Position numbers and translations under genes: made by a program | Part shown: piece after piece, positions 54,045 to 63,903 of the stretch | Layout: the number at the start of each line of letters is the position of its first letter | How positions within the stretch are numbered: position 1 is the stretch's first letter | NCBI RefSeq assembly: GCF_000384395.1 | Contig: NZ_ARWE01000001.1 | Location: 2,702,501 to 2,766,500 of the forward strand | Source: Geopsychrobacter electrodiphilus DSM 16401 | Lineage (GTDB): Bacteria; Desulfobacterota; Desulfuromonadia; Desulfuromonadales; Geopsychrobacteraceae | Reading direction: 5' to 3' | Length of the DNA: 64,000 nt | The notes under the pieces: generated by a model | Told to the model about the DNA's origin: nothing | Seen by the model: only the letters and a program-made list of their open reading frames with translations | Databases searched by the model: none

Positions 54045-54815
54045 TTACAAAATCTGGTTTAAAAACTGCTTGGTCCGTTCGTGTTGAGGATTATTAAAAA
54101 ATACGTCCGGACTGTTCTGCTCAACGATCTCGCCGCGATCCATAAACATGACCCGGTCGGCGACACTTTTAGCGAAACCCATCTCGTGGGTGACGACCAG
54201 CATGGTCATTCCTTCACCGGCCAGATCAATCATGACATCGAGAACTTCTTTTATCATCTCAGGGTCAAGGGCCGAGGTCGGTTCATCAAACAGCATCACC
54301 TGCGGGTTCATGCAGAGGCTGCGGGCTATGGCGACGCGCTGCTGCTGTCCACCGGAAAGCTGGCCGGGAAACTTCCGCGCCTGCTCGGCAATCTGCACCT
54401 TTTCCAGGTACATCATGGCGGTTTCCTCGGCCTCTTTCTTTGGGGTCTTGCGGACCCAGATCTGCCCGAGAGTAAGATTGTCTATGATTGTTAAATGAGG
54501 GAATAGATTGAAGTGTTGGAAAACCATACCGACCTCAGCCCGAACCTTTTCGATATTTTTAATATCGTTGGTCAGTTCGATTCCATTCACGTTAATCTGA
54601 CCGCTCTGGTGCTCTTCCATGCGGTTAATACAGCGGATTAACGTAGACTTCCCGGAGCCTGAAGGACCGCAGATAACAATCTTTTCCTGGGATTGCACCA
54701 GAAGATTGATATCTCTCAGAACATGGAAATCTCCATACCATTTATGCATCCCGCTGATTTCGATGATCGGCTGGATGGCACTCTCAGAACGGACTTTTAG
54801 CTGCGACTCATTCAT
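54045..54815 (-). CDS. Polar amino acid ABC transporter ATPase (GlnQ/AapP type), copy 1
   Basis: The 256-residue ATPase has Walker [11 protein letters not shown]-loop in [15 protein letters not shown] signature [15 protein letters not shown], Walker [15 protein letters not shown] and H-loop VVTHEMGFA. It has a 20-residue N-terminal extension compared with GlnQ. It lies 40 bp downstream of a second ATPase gene and of the AapQ/AapM-like permeases, so it could be the AapP component or serve a different permease set. Confidence 0.93.
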   Translation of the reverse strand: MNESQLKVRSESAIQPIIEISGMHKWYGDFHVLRDINLLVQSQEKIVICGPSGSGKSTLIRCINRMEEHQSGQINVNGIELTNDIKNIEKVRAEVGMVFQHFNLFPHLTIIDNLTLGQIWVRKTPKKEAEETAMMYLEKVQIAEQARKFPGQLSGGQQQRVAIARSLCMNPQVMLFDEPTSALDPEMIKEVLDVMIDLAGEGMTMLVVTHEMGFAKSVADRVMFMDRGEIVEQNSPDVFFNNPQHERTKQFLNQIL

Positions 54816-54855
54816 GGCGTTCCCACTTACTCAATGCAACTATCCTGAGACAGTC

Positions 54856-55644
54856 CTATGATTTATGACTCAAGACGTGTTGAAAAAATTGCGCAGTCCT
54901 GTCCCATTTTGGATGTTGGATGACCTGCCCAGGTGGCCCCTCCTCGACGATTTCCCCTTCTGCCATAAAGATCACCCGATCAGCAACCTGATACGCAAAT
55001 TGCATTTCATGGGTTACACAAATCATGGTCATTCCCTGAGTCGCCAAATCGATCATCACATCCAGCACCTCTTTAATCATCTCAGGATCCAAGGCGGAGG
55101 TGGGTTCGTCCAGCAGCATAACTCTGGGTTCCATGGCCAGAGTGCGGGCAATCGCAACCCGTTGCTTCTGCCCACCCGATATCTGGCCAGGGTATTTAGC
55201 CGCCAGGTCGGCAATTCCAACCCTTTCGAGTAACGCGGTAGCTTGTTCATTGGCCCGCGTTTCAGGTATTTTGCGTAATTGGATTGGCCCGAGCGTACAA
55301 TTTTCCAAGATGGTCAAATGGGGAAACAGATTAAAATTCTGGAACAACATCCCAATATTATCCCGGATGGTATCGGCACTTTTTTTACCCTTGCCAAGCT
55401 TTTCACCGAAGATAGAAATGCTTCCTTCCTGATATGTCTCCAGATGGTTGACACAGCGGATAAGAGTCGATTTTCCAGAGCCAGAAGGTCCGCAAACAAC
55501 AATAATTTCTTTTTCTGAAACAGACAGTGAGATATCTTTCAAGACATGAAATTCATCAAACCATTTATTTAATCCATCGATCTTAATTGCAGTGTGGCTG
55601 AGTTTATCGTCGCCTGCTTTATTTTCTATATTGTTATTTTTCAT
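54856..55644 (-). CDS. Polar amino acid ABC transporter ATPase (GlnQ/AapP type), copy 2
   Basis: The 262-residue ATPase has Walker [22 protein letters not shown], signature [15 protein letters not shown], Walker [15 protein letters not shown] and CVTHEMQFA. Its ATG lies two bases after the AapM-like permease stop with no ribosome site of its own, so it depends on coupling and is the natural ATPase of that permease pair. Copy 1 differs throughout, so the two are not a recent duplication. Confidence 0.93.
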   Translation of the reverse strand: MKNNNIENKAGDDKLSHTAIKIDGLNKWFDEFHVLKDISLSVSEKEIIVVCGPSGSGKSTLIRCVNHLETYQEGSISIFGEKLGKGKKSADTIRDNIGMLFQNFNLFPHLTILENCTLGPIQLRKIPETRANEQATALLERVGIADLAAKYPGQISGGQKQRVAIARTLAMEPRVMLLDEPTSALDPEMIKEVLDVMIDLATQGMTMICVTHEMQFAYQVADRVIFMAEGEIVEEGPPGQVIQHPKWDRTAQFFQHVLSHKS

Positions 55645-55646
55645 GA

Positions 55647-56990
55647 TTATTTATTTTTCTTTAATTTTTTTTCTAAATACAAACTGTATTGAGACATAGA
55701 GTAACAAAATATAAAGAATATAATTGAAATTGCTATAAGAGGTTCGCTATGAAGACCAAGCCATTTCTTATCATTTGATATATTTCGTGCCATCAACATA
55801 ATGTCAAAAAGACCAATGATTGATACCAATGTTGTATCTTTAAATAGACTGATAAACGAAGTAACGATATTTGGAATCATGTCTCTTAATGCCTGGGGCA
55901 GAATTATAAACGCCATAGTGTACCAATAACCTAAACCTAATGATTTCGCCGCCTCGTATTGTCCACGCGGGATCCCCTGCAAACCGCCCCTGACGGTTTC
56001 TGCCATATAGGCTCCAGCAAATATGCAAACAGCGACAAGCACCTGAACCAGCTTGTTCAACTCAATCGTATTGGGAAAGAATAGGGGCATCATTGTTACA
56101 GACATGAACAAAACGGTTATCATCGGCACTGAGCGAACAAGTTCGATAGTGCAAATTGAAAACCAGCGAAACACAGGCATCTGCGAGCGCCGTCCAAGAG
56201 CAAGGAGGATACCGATCGGCAATGCCATCACAATCGCAAAACCGGAAATGATTAAAGTCAGAAACAGCCCCCCCCAGACATCAACTGGAACCAGCACCAG
56301 AGTCAGGTCCTGAAAGATCAAGGCGAACAGAACAGTCACAAGCAGCCAACTGCTCAAATACCCCCAAAGAGCACCTCTTTTTTTGTGGATACGCCTAAAC
56401 AATGGTTCAAGATATTCTCCCATCGTTTTACGACTCAAATAAACAAAGGCAATATCAACGTATAAGATCAGCAAGTAGGCCAGGGCAATGCAGGCAATGA
56501 TGAAGTTAAAACTGCTGTTCTCTCCACCTAGAAACAGATAATTACCCAGAAAAGGGAAGAGTATAATCGCCATAATGGCAATCACCATTTTACGTTTTAC
56601 TTTTTTCAATGCCAGGGGGGCTAGCCAGATCATGCCAAGACAAAAGCCAAGGTTTACCCGCCACTGCAACTCATTCGGATAGCGGCCGTAGATCAGATTA
56701 TTGAACCATCGAATAACCCCTGACCAGCAGGCGCCATCAGGACTATCGGTCAGACACTCGCGCCGGTCAGCGGCGGACCAGTTGGCGTTTAAAATAGCCC
56801 ATTCAAAAAAAGGCTTTAACAACAGGATAAGCAAAGCGAAGACCACAAGCGTTAACAGAGTATTCCAGACATTGCCAAACAGATGTTTTCTCATCCAGCC
56901 AAAAACGCCATACGTATATACAGCCGGGGCGCGACTTGGGCGAGGAACAAATTTGTGCAGTTCGGTCTTTGCCGTTGGTTGACTGTTCAA
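55647..56990 (-). CDS. aapM: General L-amino acid ABC transporter permease (AapM-like)
   Basis: The 447-residue permease shows the long form of the Aap/YhdY type. N-terminal helices and a periplasmic segment with Cys residues precede the standard HisM-type permease domain in the last 220 residues (EAA loop in [25 protein letters not shown]). It forms the membrane channel with AapQ. The start is TTG at 56990, with GAGGG inside the end of aapQ as ribosome site, so the two genes are coupled. Its coding region is noticeably AT-rich. Confidence 0.9.
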   Translation of the reverse strand: MNSQPTAKTELHKFVPRPSRAPAVYTYGVFGWMRKHLFGNVWNTLLTLVVFALLILLLKPFFEWAILNANWSAADRRECLTDSPDGACWSGVIRWFNNLIYGRYPNELQWRVNLGFCLGMIWLAPLALKKVKRKMVIAIMAIILFPFLGNYLFLGGENSSFNFIIACIALAYLLILYVDIAFVYLSRKTMGEYLEPLFRRIHKKRGALWGYLSSWLLVTVLFALIFQDLTLVLVPVDVWGGLFLTLIISGFAIVMALPIGILLALGRRSQMPVFRWFSICTIELVRSVPMITVLFMSVTMMPLFFPNTIELNKLVQVLVAVCIFAGAYMAETVRGGLQGIPRGQYEAAKSLGLGYWYTMAFIILPQALRDMIPNIVTSFISLFKDTTLVSIIGLFDIMLMARNISNDKKWLGLHSEPLIAISIIFFIFCYSMSQYSLYLEKKLKKNK

Positions 56991-56991
56991 C

Positions 56992-58155
56992 TTATCCCTC
57001 CTGCATCTGGATATGGGTGTTGTAAAGATTCAGTAAAAACGAGATCAGCAAGCTGATACACATGTAAAATCCCATAACCATCAAGACAATTTCGATGGCA
57101 CGCCCGGTTTGATTGAGTGAGGTCTGCATAAACACTGAGACGAGTTCAGGAAAGCCAACCGCGACGGCCAAAGAAGATTCTTTAACAATTGTCAGCCAGG
57201 CATTAATCATTGGTGGCAAAATAGCCCGTGCCGCTTGAGGTCCAATAATCAAGCGCAGGGTCTTAAAGGGTGGAAACCCGATTGCCGAGGCTGCTTCACG
57301 TTGACCCTTATCGATCGACTGGATGCCGGCACGAACCGCTTCACCAATTGTCGCTGAGCGGTAGATGGTCATGGAGACAAAAGCTGCCAGAAAGGAGATA
57401 GGGAAATTAAACCCATCGTGAAAGTTGAACCCTTGCAGGGTCGGGACCGCCCAATGCAAAGGTTTTCCTGTAAATACAAAAATCAGTGCCACGAAAAGCA
57501 CCAGGGCAAAAAGGCTGGGGAGCAATGCGGCGCGGTGCTTACCGCTGTATTTTCGGTACCGTTGAGACCACTTAAGTAAAGCGAATGCACCGACGAGCGC
57601 GGAAATAATGGCCAAGAATGACCAGAGGAAATTTGCTTCAAATATTGGCGCGGGGAAGTAAAATCCACGGTTGTTTAAAACTAATGTGTCAAAAAGACGA
57701 TAACTTTGCCTTGGGGAGGGAAGGGTAGAGAATACGACGATAAACCAAAATACAATTTGAATCAGTAAGGGCACATTCCGCACAAACTCTACATACCAGC
57801 GCGCAAGTTGAGAGACCATGAAATTTTTCGACAACCGCATGATACCGACCACGAAGCCGAGTACAGTCGAAAAAATAATAATCAATACAGACAATAGCAG
57901 GGTATTGACGATGCCAACCAGATACACCCGACCGTAGGACATGGTCGGATCATAGGGGATAATTGACCAGCCAATATTAAAACCAGCAGTAGAACCGAGA
58001 AAATCAAAACCAAAGGGAAGCTCCATCTGACGGAGATTTTCAACCGTATTGGAGTACAGATAATACCCGACACTGAGGATAAGAATTACGATTAGACCCT
58101 GAAAAAAATTTGCGCGGAAAGATGAATTATAAATCAGTTTTTTAAGTGCACGCAT
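56992..58155 (-). CDS. aapQ: General L-amino acid ABC transporter permease (AapQ-like)
   Basis: The 387-residue permease has an N-terminal helix, the typical AapQ stretch MELPFGFDFLGSTAGFNIGW, and the permease core with EAA loop (GEAVRAGIQSIDKGQREAASAIGF). It pairs with AapM. It follows aapJ after a 147-bp gap that contains a strong hairpin, so expression is probably lower than that of the binding protein. Confidence 0.91.
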   Translation of the reverse strand: MRALKKLIYNSSFRANFFQGLIVILILSVGYYLYSNTVENLRQMELPFGFDFLGSTAGFNIGWSIIPYDPTMSYGRVYLVGIVNTLLLSVLIIIFSTVLGFVVGIMRLSKNFMVSQLARWYVEFVRNVPLLIQIVFWFIVVFSTLPSPRQSYRLFDTLVLNNRGFYFPAPIFEANFLWSFLAIISALVGAFALLKWSQRYRKYSGKHRAALLPSLFALVLFVALIFVFTGKPLHWAVPTLQGFNFHDGFNFPISFLAAFVSMTIYRSATIGEAVRAGIQSIDKGQREAASAIGFPPFKTLRLIIGPQAARAILPPMINAWLTIVKESSLAVAVGFPELVSVFMQTSLNQTGRAIEIVLMVMGFYMCISLLISFLLNLYNTHIQMQEG

Positions 58156-58246
58156 TGTCTTCGATTTCGATTTTTATTGGTCAGATTAATTTCAGCAAAG
58201 TGACAAGCGTCTCGCTCGGTTGTTGCGCTCACAAGAAAGCTGTAAA

Positions 58247-58295
58247 AAAGGACGGGAAAAGAATCCTGTGGAGGAGGGAAACCTCCACAGGATTC
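58247..58295 (-). terminator. Attenuating hairpin between aapJ and aapQ
   Basis: GAATCCTGTGGAGG (58261-58274) pairs perfectly with CCTCCACAGGATTC (58282-58295) around a seven-base loop. The reverse-strand transcript continues TTTTCCCG and then a run of T's. It lies just after the aapJ stop, the same design as in the TAXI operon. Confidence 0.8.
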
Positions 58296-58302
58296 TCCAG
58301 CT

Positions 58303-59346
58303 CTAACGGAAGGATTTTGCGTATAGCAAACCACCATGTGTCCACAATTCGTTCAGAGTGCCCTTACGATCTAGAGCCAAAGCGGTATTCGGACCAAGAT
58401 TGCGATCATAGACTTCCCCATAGTTGCCGACCTGTTTGACCACCTGGTAGGCCCAGTCTGCCGGCAAACCGAGGCCCTTGTTGAGATCTCCCTCTAAACC
58501 AAGGAAGCGTCTGATTGTCGGATTGGTGGTGGTCTTACGAATTTCATCAATATTCTTGGAGTTAATTCCCAACTCTTCGGCCTCAACGAGCGCGGCAAAG
58601 GTCCATTTCACAACATTAGCCCAGGCACTATCGTTTTGACGGACAGCAAAGGCGAGAGCTTCTTTTGAAATTGTCTCAGGCAAAACAATATAGTCGTCTG
58701 GCTTGGGGGCGGCCGAGCGGGCAGCGGCTAAACCGGATCTATCGTTTGTCATTACATCGCAATTGTTTTTGAAAAAGGCGTCATTGCGCAAACTCGAATC
58801 ATCAAACACAACCGGCTTCATATTCAGGTTGTTCGTGCGGTTGTAGTCGGTCAGATTGAGTTCCGAGGAGGTCCCGGTCAACACGCAAACAGTTGCCCCC
58901 TTGAGTTCACGCGCGGATTTAATCCCACTATCCTTGCGAACCATAAAACCCTGGCCATCATAAAAATAGGTGTCCAGAAAATCGAGACCCTGACTGGTAT
59001 CACGGGATAAGGTCCAGGTCATCCCTTTAGACATCAGATCTCCAGCACCGCTCTTAATCGAGGTGAAACTTTGCGCCCATTGCACGGGATTAAACTTCAC
59101 CTTGTCTTTATCTCCGAAAACAGCGGCGGCAACACTGCGGCAGATATCAATATCCATACCCGACCATTCGCCCTCTTTATTGACGGTATAAAAACCGACA
59201 AATGAATTGCCAATTATACAATTCAGATACCCACGCTCCTGCACGGTTTTCAAGACAGATTCTTCTGCATTTGCTTGACCTTGCGAAAACATCATTCCAA
59301 AAACAACGAGCAATGCAATTGACAGGATCCTGGTCATTTTCTTCAT
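58303..59346 (-). CDS. aapJ: General L-amino acid ABC transporter substrate-binding protein (AapJ-like)
   Basis: The 347-residue precursor has a signal peptide ending near QANAEE. The SBP_bac_3 domain is of AapJ/YhdW type (VLKTVQERGYLNCIIGNSFVGFY, GMDIDICRSVAAAVFGD, and AAPKPDDYIVLPETISKEALAFAVR). Aap systems take up a wide range of L-amino acids. The ATG at 59346 has GGAGGAAAG upstream. It is the first gene of aapJ-aapQ-aapM-ATPase. Confidence 0.93.
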   Translation of the reverse strand: MKKMTRILSIALLVVFGMMFSQGQANAEESVLKTVQERGYLNCIIGNSFVGFYTVNKEGEWSGMDIDICRSVAAAVFGDKDKVKFNPVQWAQSFTSIKSGAGDLMSKGMTWTLSRDTSQGLDFLDTYFYDGQGFMVRKDSGIKSARELKGATVCVLTGTSSELNLTDYNRTNNLNMKPVVFDDSSLRNDAFFKNNCDVMTNDRSGLAAARSAAPKPDDYIVLPETISKEALAFAVRQNDSAWANVVKWTFAALVEAEELGINSKNIDEIRKTTTNPTIRRFLGLEGDLNKGLGLPADWAYQVVKQVGNYGEVYDRNLGPNTALALDRKGTLNELWTHGGLLYAKSFR

Positions 59347-59766
59347 AACTTTCCTCCAGATAAGGTTGATTAAGCTTGAGGTGCATCTCTTTAAGGATGC
59401 TGAAAATAGATATTTTGTCTTCTAACACTAACCTGGAAGCAGTACACCAATTGTCTAATTATAACAATATTCTACCTAGCACCCAGATTCAGAAATAAAG
59501 CAACCATAAATAATAGAATCCCCTTAATTAAAAAGGAATATTAAAGGGCGCATAAAGGGATATGCGGAAGGTACAATACCTTAATATTAAACAACTTTTC
59601 CGAAATATAGATAGATTGACCTGAAATCCAGATTGTCGTCAGACAAGTTAAAGACAATACAGAAAAATAGATAATACTGTTTTGCTAGATGGGGTATAGA
59701 AGCGGACTATGGGTAAATATGATGCTGTTTGAATTCATTGTCTAGCAGCAGATAGATCGATAAAAG
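59347..59766. other. AT-rich non-coding stretch upstream of aapJ
   Basis: About 420 bp with no credible gene. It holds the probable aapJ promoter and leader. The far part is very AT-rich and runs into the saccharopine dehydrogenase relic at 59767, suggesting that it is debris from an earlier rearrangement. Confidence 0.5.
59458..59466 (-). promoter_or_regulatory. Possible extended -10 promoter of aapJ
   Basis: The reverse strand reads TGTTATAAT, a perfect extended -10 element, about 110 bp before the aapJ start. No convincing -35 is seen, which extended -10 promoters tolerate. Confidence 0.4.
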
Positions 59767-59936
59767 TTAATATTGAATCGCGCGTCCGTTGGGATGGCTG
59801 GCCACTTTACGCTGGGCCGTCTCCAATGACATGTCGCCCAGGGTGACTTGCCAGCCATATTCTTGCGAATGCTTCAAGAGGTAATCAATCAGACTGGTCG
59901 CCAACAATCCCGCTCCAATGGTAAAAAATTTCAGCG
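59767..59936 (-). pseudogene. Relic of a Lys9-type saccharopine dehydrogenase gene (N-terminal 57 codons)
   Basis: The reverse strand encodes GAGLLATSLIDYLLKHSQ and, further on, GWQVTLGDMSLETAQRKVASHPNGRAIQY before a stop. This aligns residue by residue with the first 60 residues of the intact protein at 50042-51376 (GAGLSATSLIDYLLKYSQ...). The start codon is degraded, the stop follows immediately after the similarity, and nothing downstream matches. About 70% of bases agree over 170 bp, so it is an old duplicate fragment. Confidence 0.88.
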
Positions 59937-60021
59937 CTGATTAATTTTCACCGTCCATATAAACCTTATGGCTCATAATGCGAAGACCTGCAGGGAGATG
60001 GTCTCTCCATGGAGACCAGAC

Positions 60022-60048
60022 CAAAAAAAAACACTCCAGGGGAGAGTG
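60022..60048 (-). terminator. Terminator of the D-cysteine desulfhydrase-family gene
   Basis: CACTC and GAGTG arms around TCCCCTG on the reverse strand are followed by nine T's, directly after the stop codon at 60050. An imperfect inverted repeat (TGGTCTC/GAGACCA at 59999-60018) follows. Confidence 0.82.
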
Positions 60049-60049
60049 A

Positions 60050-61042
60050 TTACAACAGTTCGCGATAGGCAAAGAGTCCCGGGCTCCCACCCGTGTGCAA
60101 AAAAAGAATATTCTGGCCAGAGCTGAAGACGCCACTGCGACACTTATCAATGAGACCGGCCATCCCTTTGCCGGTGTACACCGGATCGAGCAATATACCT
60201 TCTACCCGAGCACACATTTTCACGGCCTCCAGCGTCGCGGGTGTCGTTATACCGTAACCCTCGCCAAAATAACCACCATCCGCCACAACACGGCCAGTAG
60301 CTAGCGCAGGGTCGAGCCCCAGGTACTGAAGTGTCTTCTCCAGCAAGGCCTGAACCAGCGCCTGCTGTGCTTCGGTATCACGGCTTACGGCGATACCCAG
60401 CACCGGAATATCAGCCCCCGCCGCAATGAGACCTGCCAACAGACCGGCTTGCGTCCCCGCGCTGCCCGAAGCGTGAACAATTTGATCCACCTGGATGTTC
60501 TGCGTTGTGATCTGCGCCAATATTTCATGTGCGCAGCGAACATACCCGAGGCTGCCGACTTCGTTAGAACCACCCACCGGGATAAGATATGGTTTTCTCC
60601 CCGCTTCAGCCAACCTGGCCATCAATTGATCAGCGACTACGACGCCATCTTCACCCTCAACCACAGGATGAATATTTGCCCCGAACAACCTGTCGAGCAG
60701 CAGGTTGCCATTGTTGTAGTAATCCTGTTTAGGAGTCCCTGCGACATCCTCAAGGACCAGTTCACAGACAAAACCACATTTAGCTGCCGCTGCAGCCGTC
60801 TGCCGAGCATGGTTCGACTGCAATCCGCCAATAGTGACTAATGTATCGGCCCCCTCATCGCGGGCGGCAGCGACCAGATATTCCAACTTACGGGTTTTGT
60901 TGCCACCAGCTCCCAGGCCGGTGCAATCGTCGCGTTTAATATACAGATTGCAACCAACCGCCTGTGACAATCTAGGCATTGCCTCGAGCGGGGTTGGTCC
61001 ATGACCGATTGTCATGCGGGGGATGGAGTCAAAGTCAGGCAT
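60050..61042 (-). CDS. D-cysteine desulfhydrase / ACC deaminase family PLP enzyme
   Basis: The 330-residue fold-type II PLP enzyme has the Schiff-base lysine in GAGGNKTRKLEYL (near residue 52), TIGGLQSNHARQTAAAA and the phosphate-binding VHASGSAGTQAGLLAGL. Family members include D-cysteine desulfhydrase, ACC deaminase and L-cysteate sulfo-lyase; these cannot be separated by eye. The likely outcome is release of ammonia and pyruvate or a keto acid from a small amino acid. It is followed by its own terminator and sits between amino acid uptake and saccharopine-dehydrogenase-like genes. Confidence 0.85.
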   Translation of the reverse strand: MPDFDSIPRMTIGHGPTPLEAMPRLSQAVGCNLYIKRDDCTGLGAGGNKTRKLEYLVAAARDEGADTLVTIGGLQSNHARQTAAAAAKCGFVCELVLEDVAGTPKQDYYNNGNLLLDRLFGANIHPVVEGEDGVVVADQLMARLAEAGRKPYLIPVGGSNEVGSLGYVRCAHEILAQITTQNIQVDQIVHASGSAGTQAGLLAGLIAAGADIPVLGIAVSRDTEAQQALVQALLEKTLQYLGLDPALATGRVVADGGYFGEGYGITTPATLEAVKMCARVEGILLDPVYTGKGMAGLIDKCRSGVFSSGQNILFLHTGGSPGLFAYRELL

Positions 61043-61175
61043 TCGGGGAGGGTCTCCTTTGGTGCTGACGAGCGGCCGTCAGCACCAAAATAATGCAGCA
61101 CGAGGAAACGGTCTCGGTTGGTCGGGCAGATCATCTACCCATTTCAGCAAATCAGTCAGTCGACATCTACGCGTT

Positions 61176-62351
61176 TCAATCCAGATCCTTCATCTCAGTA
61201 TCAATTTTGATTCCGCGCTTTGATAATTCAGAAAAAAAGGTTTCACAGGGGATGTCCAGGGCTGGAGATAATAGCCCCTTTTTGGTTATTTCCCCCTTAG
61301 CGATCATTTGGGCCACAACACTTACGGGATAGCCGACACCCATATTCATGGCAAAAAGACCCGACTCAAGATCCCTTTCGATCAATAAATTCGAGACAAG
61401 CGATTTCCGTTTTCCATCCTTAATTCCTTCAAAAACATTTTGCATAACGACAATATCTTTTTCGGTTTTCTCGTACTGGACCTGCGGCCCGATAAGGGTC
61501 GTGAGGAACTGCAAGGGACTGACCTGACCACAAGGAAAGTCGAGCGCCTCATCAGAAAGAAAACCCAACTGCTTTAATGGACGCCAGAAATTACTCCACC
61601 CGGGCCAACGCAAGGCGTAGCGGGTGGTCTCTTCAATGGTAGCGGCAATGCCCAAGAGATCTGCATATACCGCGGCATCGCCGTTGGGAATGCACTCCAA
61701 CTCACCAAGCCCGGGGAACAATATCGTACCGACATTCTCTGCTTTATGCTGGTCGGCAGCCGGGATAGCCAACCTCTGGCCATCCTTGATAAACAACGAA
61801 TTCCGCATCGAGCTGCGCAGGACCATTTCCCAATTCCAGGTGACCTTATAATTGAGAGGGTTGTTGCAGGCGCTTTTCTCGGGGAAACCGCCACAGTAGG
61901 AGTTAAGCACCTTGACTTCATCAAACTGCCTGACACCATGGCCGAAGAGCACCAGGTCGATTCCGGGGTCCAGGCCGCATTCAGGCACCAGGGTAACCCC
62001 GGCATCCAGAGCCTGCTGGTGCAGATGGCGCAAGCTGTGCGCATAATTGGTACTGACCAGAGGAACTCCTGATGCAATCGCCGCTTCAAATGCATTGGAC
62101 ATAAAACTGACCGGAAGCAGATCGATGGCGACATCAACGCCTTGCTTAAACAGGTGGCACAAGGCTTCTGGCGAAGACGCATCCATCTTTACTGGTGTAA
62201 TTTTTTTGGTATCAACTGTTTTGGCAAACTGTGCCCAGCCAGCGAGATTAGCATCGGCACAAATTACCTCGTCAACGGCGGGACTTCTTGCCAGATCAAT
62301 GAGTACGGCACGACCCTGAGAACCCAGACCACCCAAAACAACAATCTTCAT
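61176..62351 (-). CDS. Saccharopine-dehydrogenase-like oxidoreductase, paralogue C
   Basis: The 391-residue protein starts MKIVVLGGLGSQGRAVLIDLARS and carries PECGLDPGIDLVLFGHGVRQFD, LNSYCGGFPEKSACNNPLNYKVTW and GLFAMNMGVGYPVSVVAQMIAKG. It is clearly related to paralogues A and B but more distant than they are from each other, and it keeps the Cys of the Lys9 SYCGG motif where A and B have Gly. The ATG has AGGAG upstream. It lies 83 bp downstream of a GlnQ-like ATPase gene, again next to an amino acid transporter. Substrate unknown. Confidence 0.8.
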   Translation of the reverse strand: MKIVVLGGLGSQGRAVLIDLARSPAVDEVICADANLAGWAQFAKTVDTKKITPVKMDASSPEALCHLFKQGVDVAIDLLPVSFMSNAFEAAIASGVPLVSTNYAHSLRHLHQQALDAGVTLVPECGLDPGIDLVLFGHGVRQFDEVKVLNSYCGGFPEKSACNNPLNYKVTWNWEMVLRSSMRNSLFIKDGQRLAIPAADQHKAENVGTILFPGLGELECIPNGDAAVYADLLGIAATIEETTRYALRWPGWSNFWRPLKQLGFLSDEALDFPCGQVSPLQFLTTLIGPQVQYEKTEKDIVVMQNVFEGIKDGKRKSLVSNLLIERDLESGLFAMNMGVGYPVSVVAQMIAKGEITKKGLLSPALDIPCETFFSELSKRGIKIDTEMKDLD

Positions 62352-62434
62352 TATCCAGCTCCTATTTCTGTAAAAAGCTCATTCAAATGGCAGCTCACAA
62401 CTGGTTATCAGAGGTGATGAGGCGGCCAATCTGA

Positions 62435-63163
62435 TCAATGGGACAGAATTTTACTGATAAAATCAGCAGCACGTTCCGTTTTAGGATTATCAAAAAAATC
62501 TACCGGCCGGCCGGTCTCGATAATCTTGCCTTCATCCATAAACAGAACCCGATCGGCGACCTTTTTAGCAAAGCCCATTTCATGGGTTACGACACACATC
62601 GTGATCCCTTCAGAAGCAAGGCTCACCATAACGTCCAAAACCTCACCGATCATTTCCGGGTCTAAGGCAGAGGTGGGTTCATCAAAGAGCATAACCTCCG
62701 GTGACATTGCAAGCCCACGTGCAATAGCCACCCGTTGTTGTTGCCCACCAGACAGCTGAACAGGATAGGCATCAGCTTTTTCAGCCAGCCCGACCCTGTC
62801 CAATTTTTCTCTGGCGATTTTTTCAGCTTCACTTTTTGGAATTTTTTTTACGTTGACTGGTGCCAACATAATATTTTGGAGTGCGGTCATGTGGGGATAG
62901 AGATGAAATTGCTGAAACACAAAACCTATTTCACCCCGGAGTTTGGTCAGGTTTGTGGATGAATCATGGACGGACATATCGTTAACAAAAATTTCACCTC
63001 GCTGAATTGGTTCAAGTTTGTTGATACACCTGATGAGGGTCGATTTGCCTGAGCCGCTGGGACCGCAGATGACCAAAACCTCCCCCTTGGGTATAAACAA
63101 ATCTATTTGGTTTAAGACGTGAAGTTCGCCGAACCATTTGTTGACGCCTTTAAATTCAATCAT
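62435..63163 (-). CDS. Polar amino acid ABC transporter ATPase (GlnQ type), copy 3
   Basis: A 242-residue ATPase of standard GlnQ length: Walker [22 protein letters not shown], signature [15 protein letters not shown], Walker [15 protein letters not shown] and VVTHEMGFA. It belongs with the two permease genes upstream (63249-63902 and the partial gene at the window end), forming a second, separate amino acid importer. Confidence 0.94.
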   Translation of the reverse strand: MIEFKGVNKWFGELHVLNQIDLFIPKGEVLVICGPSGSGKSTLIRCINKLEPIQRGEIFVNDMSVHDSSTNLTKLRGEIGFVFQQFHLYPHMTALQNIMLAPVNVKKIPKSEAEKIAREKLDRVGLAEKADAYPVQLSGGQQQRVAIARGLAMSPEVMLFDEPTSALDPEMIGEVLDVMVSLASEGITMCVVTHEMGFAKKVADRVLFMDEGKIIETGRPVDFFDNPKTERAADFISKILSH

Positions 63164-63248
63164 TACTCCTTGAGCCCTTTCCTGCTTTGTTGCTTGGACC
63201 TCATTAAATAATCAGCCGGGTCACAACAGAGAACTACTTAGCTACTGC

Positions 63249-63902
63249 TTATACCGCCATCTTCTTCTCCAGATAATTGGAAAGAAGAATCAGGGGGTAT
63301 GAAATGGAAAAATAAAGAACTCCAACCAGTGCAAAAACCATCAGCCCTTCAGGGATTCTCATCACCGTCACCCAACCCACCCGGGTTAAATCCATCACCC
63401 CGATAACCGAGACAACGGAGGTGTCTTTAATCAAAAGCACATACTGCCCCACCAATGGTGGCACGATCACCTTCATCGCCTGAGGGATGATAACCAAACG
63501 CAGTTGTTGAAATTTAGTTAATCCGGAAGAGGTGGCGGCTTCGTGCTGACCCTTAGGGATTGAGTCAATCCCACTTGCAACAATTTCACAGATGAATGCC
63601 GACCCCATAATCGCCATGGCCAGCAACGCGGCAGAAAACGGTTCGAGCTGGATTCCCCATTCAGGGAAGATAAAAAAGACGATAAAAATCTGAACCACAA
63701 ATGGAGTTCCCCGAGCAAAAGAGATGTAGACTCCGATAAGGCGTTTTAACCAGATATTATTGCTTGATCTGATCATCCCAAGGACAAATCCGATCAGGGT
63801 ACAGACCGCAAGACTGATAAAGGCAATCTTGGTGGTCATCCACAAGCCTTGAAGAAAGAAGGGGAAGATCTCCACCAGACGGCCGAAATAGAAGGAGATC
63901 AT
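63249..63902 (-). CDS. Polar amino acid ABC transporter permease (GlnP/HisQ type)
   Basis: A 217-residue inner-membrane permease with about five helices and the EAA loop (EIVASGIDSIPKGQHEAATSSGLT). It matches the His/Glu/Gln/Arg/opine permease family. Its ATG at 63902 is two bases from the stop of the next upstream permease, with GGGAGG inside that gene as ribosome site. The family includes opine permeases, which is of interest beside saccharopine-dehydrogenase-like genes. Confidence 0.93.
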   Translation of the reverse strand: MISFYFGRLVEIFPFFLQGLWMTTKIAFISLAVCTLIGFVLGMIRSSNNIWLKRLIGVYISFARGTPFVVQIFIVFFIFPEWGIQLEPFSAALLAMAIMGSAFICEIVASGIDSIPKGQHEAATSSGLTKFQQLRLVIIPQAMKVIVPPLVGQYVLLIKDTSVVSVIGVMDLTRVGWVTVMRIPEGLMVFALVGVLYFSISYPLILLSNYLEKKMAV

Positions 63903-63903
63903 T

